From contig JAHZHB010000062.1 of NCBI GenBank assembly GCA_019420465.1, forward strand, positions 1 to 22,115: a stretch of 22,115 nt of DNA, written 5' to 3'. A model generated the notes under the pieces. That model was not told the origin of the DNA and made no database searches. It worked only from the letters and a program-made list of their open reading frames with translations. Positions 6,189 to 13,762 of this stretch are shown here, one piece after another (position 1 is the first letter of the stretch; the number at the start of each line of letters is the position of its first letter). The position numbers and the translations under genes are program-made. This DNA is from Lachnospiraceae bacterium (GTDB taxonomy: Bacteria; Bacillota; Clostridia; Lachnospirales; Lachnospiraceae).

Positions 6189-7502
6189 TTACCGGATCCT
6201 GATCGTGGCAATACTTTCATTCATCACCACCAGGAACCTGTTTTTGCTGATCGTGCAGACATCCTGGATCGTTCCTTCCTCGATCGTACCGTGGAAATTT
6301 TCCCGGCCCTTCAGGTCAAACACACTCAGCTGCTTGTCATTGTACATGAGAATGCGTCCACCATCCACACGGATCGTGGTATATTCCGCCTGAAAGCCTT
6401 TATCAGCGATCAGCTTACCTTTCAGATCATACAGCTTCATGCGATATGGTGTATCGCTGTTTTCTTCTGTATTGGCCATTACCAGCCCGATCGTCTGATC
6501 TGCGGCAAAGCAGCTGACGATTTCCTCTTCTTCTCCTGCTGACAGACTTTCCGCCGGAATCTGCGCGCCTTTATAAAGAGTAATGCCATCATCCCGGATC
6601 GCTACTGCCGCATCAGAGGACAGGAAACGAACCTGCGGGACCAGCACATCAGCATACGTATAGCCACTGACCATATTGTCCATCTGGTTCTGTCCTGTCG
6701 TACCGAAATTATAAAAAGCAACATAGCTTGTCGGTGTGGTGCCATCTACATAGACATAGGAGACCACCAGAAGCTCACCATTTGGCGATACATCTATATC
6801 CACAGGATATCCCGGACTGTCAATGCGGGTCTTTCCCGTGGCGATCGTCTCACCGGAAGGCGAATAAAAATTGATCCATGTCGTATCTCCGTCTTCAAGG
6901 ATCGCAGCGATCATGCCCTGGCTGGACACCCGTGCTTTTAAGATCGGCAGTTCTGTCGTAATCTTGCCCAAAAGGCCTCGTCCGTCAAACACGCACATGG
7001 AGGTACCTTTCTGATCGTAGATCACCACAGCCGTGTCTGCCGTATCTGCCACCGGTGTATCCATCTCATAGGTTTCATTCCAGATCTGCGTACTGTCACT
7101 GGATGACAGCGCTGCACCGTCACTCGTATAATGCAGGATCGCACCGTCAAAGCTCATATAGGATGCCTGCGTACTGCCTTCTCTTTCCGAAGACGACAAA
7201 AGCGTATACGATGCGCTGGTTCTTGTATCCATCACATATTTCACCACGATTGCCGCCAAAACGACCACCAGAAGCCAAAGAAGCGGGCGCAGACGACGCA
7301 TCTTTCTACGGCCTTTTTTCTTTCTGACCGGCTGTTTTTCTCCCCGGTGGCGCGGATGGCGCGCATTTCTCTGGCCGTTTTGTGTATCTTCTGTGGAAAT
7401 ATCCTCCGTACCGTTTTCCGTATCCTCTACCGTAATCTCTGTGTATCCCTGCGGATCTGTATTTTCGGATATAAAATCTCTTTTCATTTCTTCGTCATTC
7501 AT
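6189..7502 (-). CDS. DUF5711-like single-span membrane protein with beta-rich extracellular domain
   Basis: The product is 437 residues. Residues 1-48 are acidic and Thr/Asn/Gly-rich, with a loose internal repeat (VEDTENG, then TEDTQNG). Residues 49-72 are very basic, followed by one membrane span at about 73-90 (LLWLLVVVLAAIVVKYVM). The positive-inside rule puts the N-terminus in the cytoplasm and the rest outside. Residues 100-437 look like repeated short beta-blades (for example SYMSFDGAILHYTSDGAALS, SPGYPVDIDVSPNGELLVVS, GKLIADKGFQ), suggesting a beta-propeller. The resemblance to the Lachnospiraceae DUF5711 family is by memory; the function is unknown. ATG at 7502 has only a weak site (GGGAAAGAAC). 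It lies after the LysM gene, with a possible promoter of its own. Confidence 0.7.
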   Translation of the reverse strand: MNDEEMKRDFISENTDPQGYTEITVEDTENGTEDISTEDTQNGQRNARHPRHRGEKQPVRKKKGRRKMRRLRPLLWLLVVVLAAIVVKYVMDTRTSASYTLLSSSEREGSTQASYMSFDGAILHYTSDGAALSSSDSTQIWNETYEMDTPVADTADTAVVIYDQKGTSMCVFDGRGLLGKITTELPILKARVSSQGMIAAILEDGDTTWINFYSPSGETIATGKTRIDSPGYPVDIDVSPNGELLVVSYVYVDGTTPTSYVAFYNFGTTGQNQMDNMVSGYTYADVLVPQVRFLSSDAAVAIRDDGITLYKGAQIPAESLSAGEEEEIVSCFAADQTIGLVMANTEENSDTPYRMKLYDLKGKLIADKGFQAEYTTIRVDGGRILMYNDKQLSVFDLKGRENFHGTIEEGTIQDVCTISKNRFLVVMNESIATIRIR

Positions 7503-7570
7503 TGTTCTTTCCCGTTGTATTATTATAGTTTTTATTGTAAACGTATGGTCTTTTGATTCTGTTATCGCTC

Positions 7571-7599
7571 ATTGTACCATATTTCCTCTATGGTAGCAA
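7571..7599 (-). promoter_or_regulatory. Possible promoter of the DUF5711-like/cvpA-like pair
   Basis: On the minus strand, TTGCTA (7599-7594), a 17-base spacer and TACAAT (7576-7571) with a TG one base upstream form an extended -10 promoter. The spacer contains a CCATA...TATGG inverted repeat. The -35 box overlaps the last codons of the LysM gene. Confidence 0.55.
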
Positions 7600-8844
7600 A
7601 AGAATTTGTCCGGTATAGATCAGATCCTGCTTTTCGATCCGGTTCAATTCACATATACTGCGCACCATCTGCATATTGCCGTAATATTTCTGGCTGATGC
7701 TGCTGATCGTGTCCCCCGTCTGCACGCGATAGGTCGTATAGCCTTCTGTCGTGGTTTCCTCCACCGGCTCCGTCTGCCCCGCTGTCGTTTCCTCTGTCTG
7801 CGTGGTTTCTGTCACTGTCGATGATTCATTTGCCGTCGCATCCGGTACAGCGGAAGTTTCAGGAGCACTGTCTGCCATCGTTTCTGTAAGACTATCCGAT
7901 GGATTTTCTTCCTGTGTCTGACCGGCATTATTTTCCGTTTCCGCTGTGACAGAGGCAGGATCATCTGTCTGTACCGTCAGTACTGTACTGTTTTCTGGCT
8001 TTTCCCCGGTTTTTTCAGGCAGCTTTTCCTCTTGCATCCAGGTCTCCTGCAGCGTCTGGCTCTCTGTTCCGGTTACAGCCGGCACAGGATTGCGTTGCAG
8101 ATACCGGATCGCACCGGCGAGTGCCAGCACCACACAGGCAGCGGCGGCCACACGCAGCAGCTGACCGGGCCTTGGCCGGGAGACCGGATGTTTTCTTTCC
8201 ACCGCGTGTCTGAAATCACGCACCGCATGCTCGTCCGGCTCACCTACGCGATCTGCATCTGTGGGATTGTGTGCGATCATATATTCCTGCATGCTTTTAT
8301 TTTCTTCATAATAAATATAATAGCCCTGCAGAGAAATAAGTTCTCCGTTTTCGGCGCTGAAAAATACCTCTTCTTTTTCAGAGCCATCCTGCCAGAGCAG
8401 AAGCTGATACCGTTTTGTAAACGCGCGCCGGTGTGCCTCCATGGCCATTTCAAGCGATAACTGGCCCTGATTGCTGCACATCACCGCCAGGCCGAGCACT
8501 TTCTGCCCGGGGAAATATTTCCTGCGGATTCCTTCTGCCGCCTTCCAGTCCACATCCTGCATGATATGTTCCTTCTGTTCCCCCAAAAGCTCAATCCGGG
8601 CCGCACTCTGCACAAACAGTACCGGATGACCGTTTTTTTCTTTTTCCACACCATACAGCATACACACCCTGTTCAGTTCCGGCTTGTATGTGGCAGTTTT
8701 CTGCAGATACGTACTGACAAAATCTTCCACATACAGGCGCAGCCGGTGATCCGGTTCCCCGATCTGCCGGATATTTTTTGGTAAAATATCAATCTTTTTC
8801 TCTTCTGTCTGCTTTTTTTCTTCCTTATACACGATTTCCATCAT
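7588..8844 (-). CDS. Membrane-anchored LysM protein with N-terminal MPN-like domain
   Basis: The product is 418 residues with three parts. Residues 34-195 form a folded domain with YVEDFVSTYLQKTA, RVCMLYG, KVLGLAV and LSLEMAMEAHRRAF segments. Their order recalls an MPN/JAB domain, but the metal-binding H-x-H and downstream Asp are absent. A membrane span follows at about 229-247 after an arginine-rich segment. Then come about 115 residues rich in Thr, Glu and Ser (255-368), typical of a wall-spanning linker. A C-terminal LysM repeat at about 370-418 (YRVQTGDTISSISQKYYGN) should bind peptidoglycan. The MPN-like domain is probably cytoplasmic and the LysM outside. ATG at 8844 follows GGAGAACGAGA; a second ATG is adjacent. 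It is transcribed divergently from yyaC. The LysM call is firm; the MPN-like call is inference. Confidence 0.85.
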   Translation of the reverse strand: MMEIVYKEEKKQTEEKKIDILPKNIRQIGEPDHRLRLYVEDFVSTYLQKTATYKPELNRVCMLYGVEKEKNGHPVLFVQSAARIELLGEQKEHIMQDVDWKAAEGIRRKYFPGQKVLGLAVMCSNQGQLSLEMAMEAHRRAFTKRYQLLLWQDGSEKEEVFFSAENGELISLQGYYIYYEENKSMQEYMIAHNPTDADRVGEPDEHAVRDFRHAVERKHPVSRPRPGQLLRVAAAACVVLALAGAIRYLQRNPVPAVTGTESQTLQETWMQEEKLPEKTGEKPENSTVLTVQTDDPASVTAETENNAGQTQEENPSDSLTETMADSAPETSAVPDATANESSTVTETTQTEETTAGQTEPVEETTTEGYTTYRVQTGDTISSISQKYYGNMQMVRSICELNRIEKQDLIYTGQILLLP

Positions 8845-8958
8845 TCTCGTTCTCCTTTTTTAGGTGTGGCAACAAGGCATAAAACCTTCCGCATCTTTTT
8901 CCTCTGTTCATCATATGCTGATAGGGACAATCTCATCCCTCAAAAGGAGTCCGTATTT

Positions 8959-9588
8959 ATGGAAAAAACGGTCTATTATATCGACAGCAGTCAGCCGGAT
9001 GCCGCCATACAGCTTGGACAAAGTCTTTTATCCTGTCTGAAAACCATCGAACGGCCATGGCAGGAGCTTGTGATCTTATGTATAGGAAGTGACAGGATCA
9101 CCGGTGACTGCCTCGGGCCCATCTGCGGGCAGAAGCTTTCCCGGTTAAAGGCCCGAAAAAGCTTTGTCTATGGGACACTTACCCAGCCTGTCCACGCACT
9201 GAATCTGTCTGATACGCTCGTTATGATCCTCGCCCGCCATCCTGCAGCACTTATTCTGGCCATAGATGCTTCCCTCGGTGCCGAACACCATCTTGGCTTT
9301 ATCTCTGCGGGCATCGGGCCTCTCGTCCCGGGTGCCGGTGTGAAAAAGGAACTGCCTGCTGTCGGTGATCTGTTTATCACCGGCATCGTCAATCAGTCCG
9401 GCATGTTTGACCGGTTTCTTCTGCAGACCACACGGCTGTCCACCGTATTGGGACTTGCCGATACGATCACACTGGGCATTCTGGACTGCTTTCGTGCACC
9501 GGAATACCGCCGCTTTTTCAGCTCGGGTATACGCAAAAAAAGCAGCTTTGATCCTGCAAACCAGAATCTCACTGCTTTCTTTTTATGA
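8959..9588 (+). CDS. yyaC: Spore protease-like protein YyaC (DUF1256)
   Basis: The product is 209 residues and shares the HybD/Gpr-like peptidase fold seen in sporulation proteins. It shows the family signatures GSDRITGDCLGP (43-54), AIDASLG (101-107), GPLVPGAGVKKELPAVGD (120-137) and the TRLSTVLGLAD segment near the C-terminus. In endospore formers this family is linked to sporulation; its substrate is not known to me. The frame is open from 8866, but AAAAGGAG lies nine bases before the ATG at 8959, so the shorter start is chosen. It faces the LysM gene divergently and its TGA abuts the recR stop, together making TGATCA. A terminator hairpin lies inside its last 16 codons. It marks the organism as spore-forming. 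Confidence 0.88.
   Translation: MEKTVYYIDSSQPDAAIQLGQSLLSCLKTIERPWQELVILCIGSDRITGDCLGPICGQKLSRLKARKSFVYGTLTQPVHALNLSDTLVMILARHPAALILAIDASLGAEHHLGFISAGIGPLVPGAGVKKELPAVGDLFITGIVNQSGMFDRFLLQTTRLSTVLGLADTITLGILDCFRAPEYRRFFSSGIRKKSSFDPANQNLTAFFL
9539..9585. terminator. Bidirectional terminator inside the 3' end of yyaC
   Basis: AAAGCAG (9539-9545) pairs with CTGCTTT (9572-9578). A run of A precedes the first arm (from 9535) and CTTTTT follows the second, so either strand has a U-tract after the stem. It is the only terminator candidate between the convergent yyaC and recR. The loop is 26 bases with a small GAT/ATC pairing inside. Confidence 0.65.
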
Positions 9589-10185
9589 TCACAGGTCTAC
9601 GCGACCTTCCAGCGCACGCAAAAGCGTGACTTCATCAATATATTCGAGATCACCGCCCACCGGTACGCCACTGGCGATACGGCTGACTTTGATCCCCGTA
9701 GGTTTGATCAGACGGCTGATATACATGGCTGTCGTTTCTCCCTCCAGACTGGAATTGGTCGCTATGATCACTTCCGAAACATCTGACTGGAGCCTTTGCA
9801 TCAGCTCCTTTAACCGGATATCATCCGGGCCGATGCCCATCATGGGTGAGATCGCACCATGCAGCACATGATACACACCCTCAAACTTTCCTGTCTTTTC
9901 ATAGGCTGCCAGATCGCGGGGATTTTCTACCACCATGATCACAGAATGATCCCGCTTGGGATTACTGCAGATCGGGCAGATTTCCTGATCTGTCAGGGTC
10001 TGACAGCATTTGCAGTAGCGGATATTCGCCCTGGCCTCTGTCATGGCACTGGCCAGATGCTCCACCTGCTCCTTTGGCATATTGATGATGTGAAACGCCA
10101 GACGCTGCGCCGACTTCTGTCCGATGCCCGGAAGCCGGGATAATTGCTGGATCAGCTGACTGATCGTATTGCTGTAGTATTCCAT
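9589..10185 (-). CDS. recR: Recombination mediator RecR
   Basis: RecR works with RecO (and RecF) to load RecA on single-stranded gaps. The product is 198 residues, the usual size. It has a helix-hairpin-helix at about 7-30 (LIQQLSRLPGIGQKSAQRLA), a four-cysteine zinc finger at C58, C61, C70 and C73, and a Toprim domain at about 80-175 (VMVVENPRDLAAYE; ATNSSLEGETTAMYI). The ATG at 10185 directly follows the ybaB stop (TAAATG), with GGAGGG inside the end of ybaB, so translation is probably coupled. It is the last gene of the dnaX-ybaB-recR cluster, which is widely conserved in bacteria. Confidence 0.98.
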   Translation of the reverse strand: MEYYSNTISQLIQQLSRLPGIGQKSAQRLAFHIINMPKEQVEHLASAMTEARANIRYCKCCQTLTDQEICPICSNPKRDHSVIMVVENPRDLAAYEKTGKFEGVYHVLHGAISPMMGIGPDDIRLKELMQRLQSDVSEVIIATNSSLEGETTAMYISRLIKPTGIKVSRIASGVPVGGDLEYIDEVTLLRALEGRVDL

Positions 10186-10536
10186 TTAGAACGGGAACCC
10201 TCCACCGAGACCGCCGGTCAGCTTGGACATCATGGCTGCGGAATCTGCATCTGCCTTGCGCAGAGCTTCGTTTACTGCTGCCATGATCAGATCCTGCAGC
10301 ATTTCGATATCATCCGGATCTACGACTTCTTCAGCCAGTTTTACACCGGTGACCTCTTTTTTACCGGAGATCGTTACTTCCACAGCACCACCACCGGCAG
10401 CTGCCGTGTAACTCTTTTCTTCCAGCGCTTTCTGGTTCTCTTCCATCTGCTTCTGCATTTTCTGCGCCTGTTTCATTAAATTGTTCATATTTCCCGGCAT
10501 ACCCATACCACCCGGGAATCCACCTCTTTTTGCCAT
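10186..10536 (-). CDS. ybaB: YbaB/EbfC nucleoid-associated protein
   Basis: This is a small dimeric DNA-binding protein of the YbaB/EbfC family, 116 residues. The N-terminus is Gly/Met-rich (GGFPGGMGMPGNMNNLMKQA) and runs into a charged helix (about 18-42), then a beta-rich core with VEVTISGKKEVTGVKL and a helical end LQDLIMAAVNEAL. It ends in a Gly/Phe tail. The family tweezers-like dimer binds DNA with little sequence preference. ATG at 10536 has AAAGGAG overlapping the dnaX stop codon, 10 bases away, and its own stop abuts recR ATG. The three genes form a tight operon. Confidence 0.96.
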   Translation of the reverse strand: MAKRGGFPGGMGMPGNMNNLMKQAQKMQKQMEENQKALEEKSYTAAAGGGAVEVTISGKKEVTGVKLAEEVVDPDDIEMLQDLIMAAVNEALRKADADSAAMMSKLTGGLGGGFPF

Positions 10537-10546
10537 ATCTTCTCCT

Positions 10547-12145
10547 TTACCACTCTTCTGGATTTTCTTCTACCGAAACCGGGAAGTCGATTTCCCGGGA
10601 CAGTGTCTGTTCGATTTCGAGATCTCTCAGAGACGGACCATCGTTTTTCATGGTTACCTCCTGGATCTCCACACTCTTATGGATTGTATCCTGTATGATA
10701 TCCTGCAGTTCCAAAAGATTCCGTTCCGAAAGGCCGAAACCATTGTTTGGCGTATTGACCGCCAGATACAGGATATTGTCGCCCGTCTGGGCATTATATT
10801 TGGGGACAGAATTTTCCAAAACCGCGCGAAGCAGCCGTCCGCTTTTTAAAACGATCTTTGACCAGTTCTGGGCGATCTGTTTTAAATCCTCCGGTGTTGC
10901 CTTTTCCGGCGGTGCCTGCTGCGTCTGTGCCTCAGCTGCGGTCTGCGGTCTGTCCGCTGTTTTTGCAGTAGGTGTCTGCTGCACGACGATACCCTCCTGG
11001 ACTTTCTTTTCCAGTGCTCTGATCCGTTCCAGAAGCGATGTGGTATCTGTCTCCATCTGCGGCTTGCACAGCTTGATCAGAGCCACCTCCACCAGCACTC
11101 TTTTCTGGGTGGAGTAGCGGATCTGTCCTGACAGCTCTGACAGAATGCGGATAAAGCGCATCAGCGTACCCGCATCGACCATTTCACACTCTTCCTGTAA
11201 AAGCCGCAGATTTTCCGAAGAAACGTCCAGCGCCTGTGCACTTTCCCCCTCGGTCTTTAACAGAAGCAGATTACGCAGATACCAGGTAAAATCACCGGCA
11301 AACTGTGTCAGCTCCTTGCCCTTGTAGATCAGCTCTTCCAGCGTAGCAATACAGGAAGACACTCTCTGGTTCAGGATATCCCGGAGCATACGGCTGAACA
11401 CCTCATAGTCAGTCGTCCCCAGGACTTCCAGGACATTGTCATAGGTCAGCGTCTCACCATAGTGAAAGGCAATACACTGATCCAGAAGGCTTAAGGCGTC
11501 TCGCATGGAACCGTCGCCGGCCTTTGCCACATAACGAAGTGCTTTTTCTTCTGCCTGAACGCCCTCAATATCCAGAAGCTCCCGCAGCCGGGCTGCGATC
11601 GTCTCCAGAGAGATCCTGTGGAAATCGTACCGCTGGCAACGGGAGAGGATCGTGATCGGAATCTTGTTGGCCTCCGTCGTCGCCAGAATAAAGATCACAT
11701 ATGCCGGCGGCTCCTCCAGCGTCTTTAACAGCGCATTGAAAGCACCCGTGGAGAGCATGTGCACCTCATCGATGATATAGACCTTGAAGCGTCCCTCGGT
11801 CGGACGGTAGGCTACCTCTTCCCGGATCTCACGGATATTGTCTACGCCATTATTGGATGCGGCATCGATCTCGATGACATTCATGGATGTCCCCGCCTGG
11901 ATCGACCGGCAGGTCGGACATTCATTACAGGGACTGCCGTCCACCGGATGTTCACAGTTGACTGCCTTGGCCAGAATCTTGGCTACTGACGTCTTACCGG
12001 TACCACGGGTACCGCAAAACAGGTACGCATGTCCCAGACGATCGGTACGCATCTGATTTTTCAGTGTTTTTACAATATGGTCCTGACCTTTTACCTCATC
12101 AAATGTCGAAGGCCGGAACTTACGATACAGAGCAACATAGCTCAT
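10547..12145 (-). CDS. dnaX: DNA polymerase III subunit gamma/tau
   Basis: DnaX is the ATPase of the clamp loader that opens the beta clamp and, as tau, tethers the polymerases at the fork. The product is 532 residues. It has Walker A GTRGTGKT at 45-52, zinc-binding C64, C73, C76 and C79, Walker B IIDEVH at 124-129, and the sensor motif SRC at 168-170. The collar domain reaches about residue 365, followed by a linker rich in Gln/Thr/Ala (about 370-418) and a C-terminal domain. A T TTA AAA heptamer at codons 432-434 is in the correct frame for -1 slippage and would give a 450-residue product; this is only a candidate. ATG at 12145 follows AAGGAG. It lies 79 bases after pfkA with no minus-strand terminator between. 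Confidence 0.98.
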   Translation of the reverse strand: MSYVALYRKFRPSTFDEVKGQDHIVKTLKNQMRTDRLGHAYLFCGTRGTGKTSVAKILAKAVNCEHPVDGSPCNECPTCRSIQAGTSMNVIEIDAASNNGVDNIREIREEVAYRPTEGRFKVYIIDEVHMLSTGAFNALLKTLEEPPAYVIFILATTEANKIPITILSRCQRYDFHRISLETIAARLRELLDIEGVQAEEKALRYVAKAGDGSMRDALSLLDQCIAFHYGETLTYDNVLEVLGTTDYEVFSRMLRDILNQRVSSCIATLEELIYKGKELTQFAGDFTWYLRNLLLLKTEGESAQALDVSSENLRLLQEECEMVDAGTLMRFIRILSELSGQIRYSTQKRVLVEVALIKLCKPQMETDTTSLLERIRALEKKVQEGIVVQQTPTAKTADRPQTAAEAQTQQAPPEKATPEDLKQIAQNWSKIVLKSGRLLRAVLENSVPKYNAQTGDNILYLAVNTPNNGFGLSERNLLELQDIIQDTIHKSVEIQEVTMKNDGPSLRDLEIEQTLSREIDFPVSVEENPEEW

Positions 12146-12164
12146 GAAATCTACTCCTTACCTG

Positions 12165-12192
12165 CTGCCATTTTCCATACAGAAAACGGCAG
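12165..12192 (+). terminator. Hairpin between pfkA and dnaX, terminator-like on the plus strand
   Basis: CTGCCATTTTC (12165-12175) pairs with GAAAACGGCAG (12182-12192) around a 6-base loop; the one imperfect pair is A-C on the plus strand and G-U on the minus strand. TTTTT follows on the plus strand, which would stop antisense transcripts. On the minus strand the stem lies a few bases before the dnaX ribosome binding site and has no U-tract, so it may instead shape dnaX translation or protect an RNA end. Confidence 0.45.
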
Positions 12193-12224
12193 TTTTTCCT
12201 GCAGTCCTTTTACCAGGCTGTTTC

Positions 12225-13304
12225 TCAGTCTCCGAAGCAGATACCCGTCATTTTGGCTTCTGTAATGATCGAACTCTTCGGATCTACTGTTTTTAATTTG
12301 CCTGCACATTCGCCAAGCGGTACACGCTTCATCTGACCGTTGACAAGCCCGATCATGTAGCCGTAATCTTCATCCATGATCGCCTGGGCTGCTGCCGCAC
12401 CGTAACGTGTGGAAAGCACGCGGTCATACGGACACGGGCTGCCGCCACGCTGTGTATGTCCCGGAACCGTTACACGGATCTCCTGACCTGTCTTTTCCAG
12501 GATCTCAGCCGCTACCTTGTAGGATACACAGGGATATTTTACAGCGTCTGCCGCCATTTTTTTCTTAAGCTCCTTTTTACTGAGAGCAGCATCCTCCTTG
12601 GAGATCGCACCTTCTGCCACTGCAAGGATCGTAAAGCCCTTACCGGCCTTGCTGCGTGCATTTAACTTTTCTACGACCTTATCGATATCGTACGGGATCT
12701 CCGGAAGCAGAATGATATCTGCACCACCGGCCATACCGGCATATAAAGTCAGCCAGCCGACCTTGTGACCCATAACCTCAACAATAAATACTCTGTTATG
12801 GGAAGCTGCCGTTGTATGGATACAGTCGATCGCCTCCGTCGCAATATTGACTGCGCTGTAGAAACCAAACGTCATATCTGTACCGTAGATATCATTATCG
12901 ATCGTCTTTGGCAGATGAATGACATTTAATCCCTCTTCACGAAGCAGATTGGCCGTCTTCTGTGTACCATTACCACCAAGGATCACCAGGCAGTCCAGAC
13001 GCAGCTTATGGTAGGTGTGTTTCATCGCTTCCACCTTGTCCAGGCCATTCTCATCCGGCACACGCATCAGTTTAAACGGCTGACGGGAACTGCCAAGAAT
13101 CGTACCACCCTTTGTCAGAATACCGGAAAATTCCTTTGTATCCAGAATACGGTAATCTCCGTAGATCAGTCCCTTATATCCATTCAGAAAGCCATAGACT
13201 TCCATTTCATTGCAGACATTCGCCAGACCCTTAACCACACCACGCATCGTAGCATTCAAAGCCTGACAGTCACCGCCGCTTGTCAGAAGACCAATTCTCT
13301 TCAT
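12225..13304 (-). CDS. pfkA: 6-phosphofructokinase, PKTIDND-type
   Basis: The enzyme phosphorylates fructose 6-phosphate to fructose 1,6-bisphosphate in glycolysis. The 359-residue product has LTSGGD (7-12), the nucleotide loop LGGNGTQ (109-115), the catalytic PKTIDND (132-138), MGHKVGWL (178-185) and the PGHTQRGGSP segment. PKTIDND with Lys replaces the PGTIDND of E. coli-type enzymes and is shared by PPi-dependent and group III ATP enzymes. The Gly after GGN (113) fits ATP use, since PPi enzymes usually carry Asp there. Asn112 stands where most enzymes have the Mg-binding Asp. The phosphoryl donor is therefore not certain. ATG at 13304 follows GGAGG. It has its own promoter and probably reads into dnaX. 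Confidence 0.93.
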   Translation of the reverse strand: MKRIGLLTSGGDCQALNATMRGVVKGLANVCNEMEVYGFLNGYKGLIYGDYRILDTKEFSGILTKGGTILGSSRQPFKLMRVPDENGLDKVEAMKHTYHKLRLDCLVILGGNGTQKTANLLREEGLNVIHLPKTIDNDIYGTDMTFGFYSAVNIATEAIDCIHTTAASHNRVFIVEVMGHKVGWLTLYAGMAGGADIILLPEIPYDIDKVVEKLNARSKAGKGFTILAVAEGAISKEDAALSKKELKKKMAADAVKYPCVSYKVAAEILEKTGQEIRVTVPGHTQRGGSPCPYDRVLSTRYGAAAAQAIMDEDYGYMIGLVNGQMKRVPLGECAGKLKTVDPKSSIITEAKMTGICFGD

Positions 13305-13348
13305 ATCTTTTTACCTCCATACTTATCGGAAAAGCTTATACCGCGTAA

Positions 13349-13377
13349 ATTATACCCTATTTATCTTCCCGTTACAA
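13349..13377 (-). promoter_or_regulatory. Sigma-A promoter of pfkA
   Basis: On the minus strand, TTGTAA (13377-13372), a 17-base spacer and a perfect TATAAT (13354-13349). It is divergent from the SRP RNA promoter, with only 21 bases between the two -35 boxes. It is the only clear promoter for pfkA-dnaX-ybaB-recR. Confidence 0.82.
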
Positions 13378-13398
13378 CCATTTTTCATGCACTCCCGA

Positions 13399-13427
13399 TT
13401 GACAAACCACGCAAAACAGGCTATACT
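13399..13427 (+). promoter_or_regulatory. Sigma-A promoter of the SRP RNA
   Basis: TTGACA (13399-13404), a 17-base spacer and TATACT (13422-13427). The start falls within about nine bases of the 5' end of the SRP RNA helix. Confidence 0.9.
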
Positions 13428-13435
13428 TTTATAAT

Positions 13436-13697
13436 CCGTGCAGCCGGGGAGCCAGCGGTGCCCTGTACCTGCAATCCGCTACAGCAGGGGTGATGCCGAT
13501 CCGAGGTTCTCTTCCTGTGGGGCTGCCGCATATAAGTGGCGTTGAAGCCTGGGTCTTACGCAATGGAAATCTGTGAACCGTGTCAGGGCAGGAATGCAGC
13601 AGCACTAAGCAGAACCTTTCATGTGCCGTAAGGGTGCCTGGGCCGAGTTAACTGTATGTGTACCGTCCATGGGGGAGTTTCGACGAAAGGCGCACGG
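13436..13697 (+). ncRNA. ffs: Signal recognition particle RNA, large bacterial type
   Basis: This is the RNA of the signal recognition particle, which with Ffh targets nascent membrane proteins to FtsY and SecYEG. It is about 262 bases, the long form with an Alu domain known from Bacillus and Clostridia. The ends CCGTGC and GCACGG pair. Near the 5' end, GGTGCCCTGTACCTGCAATC closely matches the Bacillus Alu region. The S domain has the GGAA tetraloop (13591-13594) closed by GCA/TGC within the conserved GTGTCAGGGCA...GCAGCAGCAC context, followed by GTGCCGTAAGGGTGCCTGGG. A consensus promoter lies upstream and an intrinsic terminator downstream. It is next to, but divergent from, pfkA-dnaX-ybaB-recR. 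Confidence 0.96.
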
Positions 13698-13717
13698 ATT
13701 TAAAATGTATATAACAT

Positions 13718-13760
13718 ACCAGACGCACGTTCCTTTCCGATACGTTTCGTCTGGTTTTTT
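13718..13760 (+). terminator. Intrinsic terminator of the SRP RNA
   Basis: ACCAGACG (13718-13725) pairs with CGTCTGGT (13748-13755) and is followed by six T ending at 13760. It lies 20 bases past the SRP RNA 3' end and directly before the long inverted-repeat element at 13763. Confidence 0.88.
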
Positions 13761-13762
13761 AT

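Noticed and set aside
8845..8958. Sporulation sigma factor promoter before yyaC
   Set aside because: GCATA and CATCATA-like pieces are present, but the spacing does not fit sigma E, F, G or K consensus well enough.
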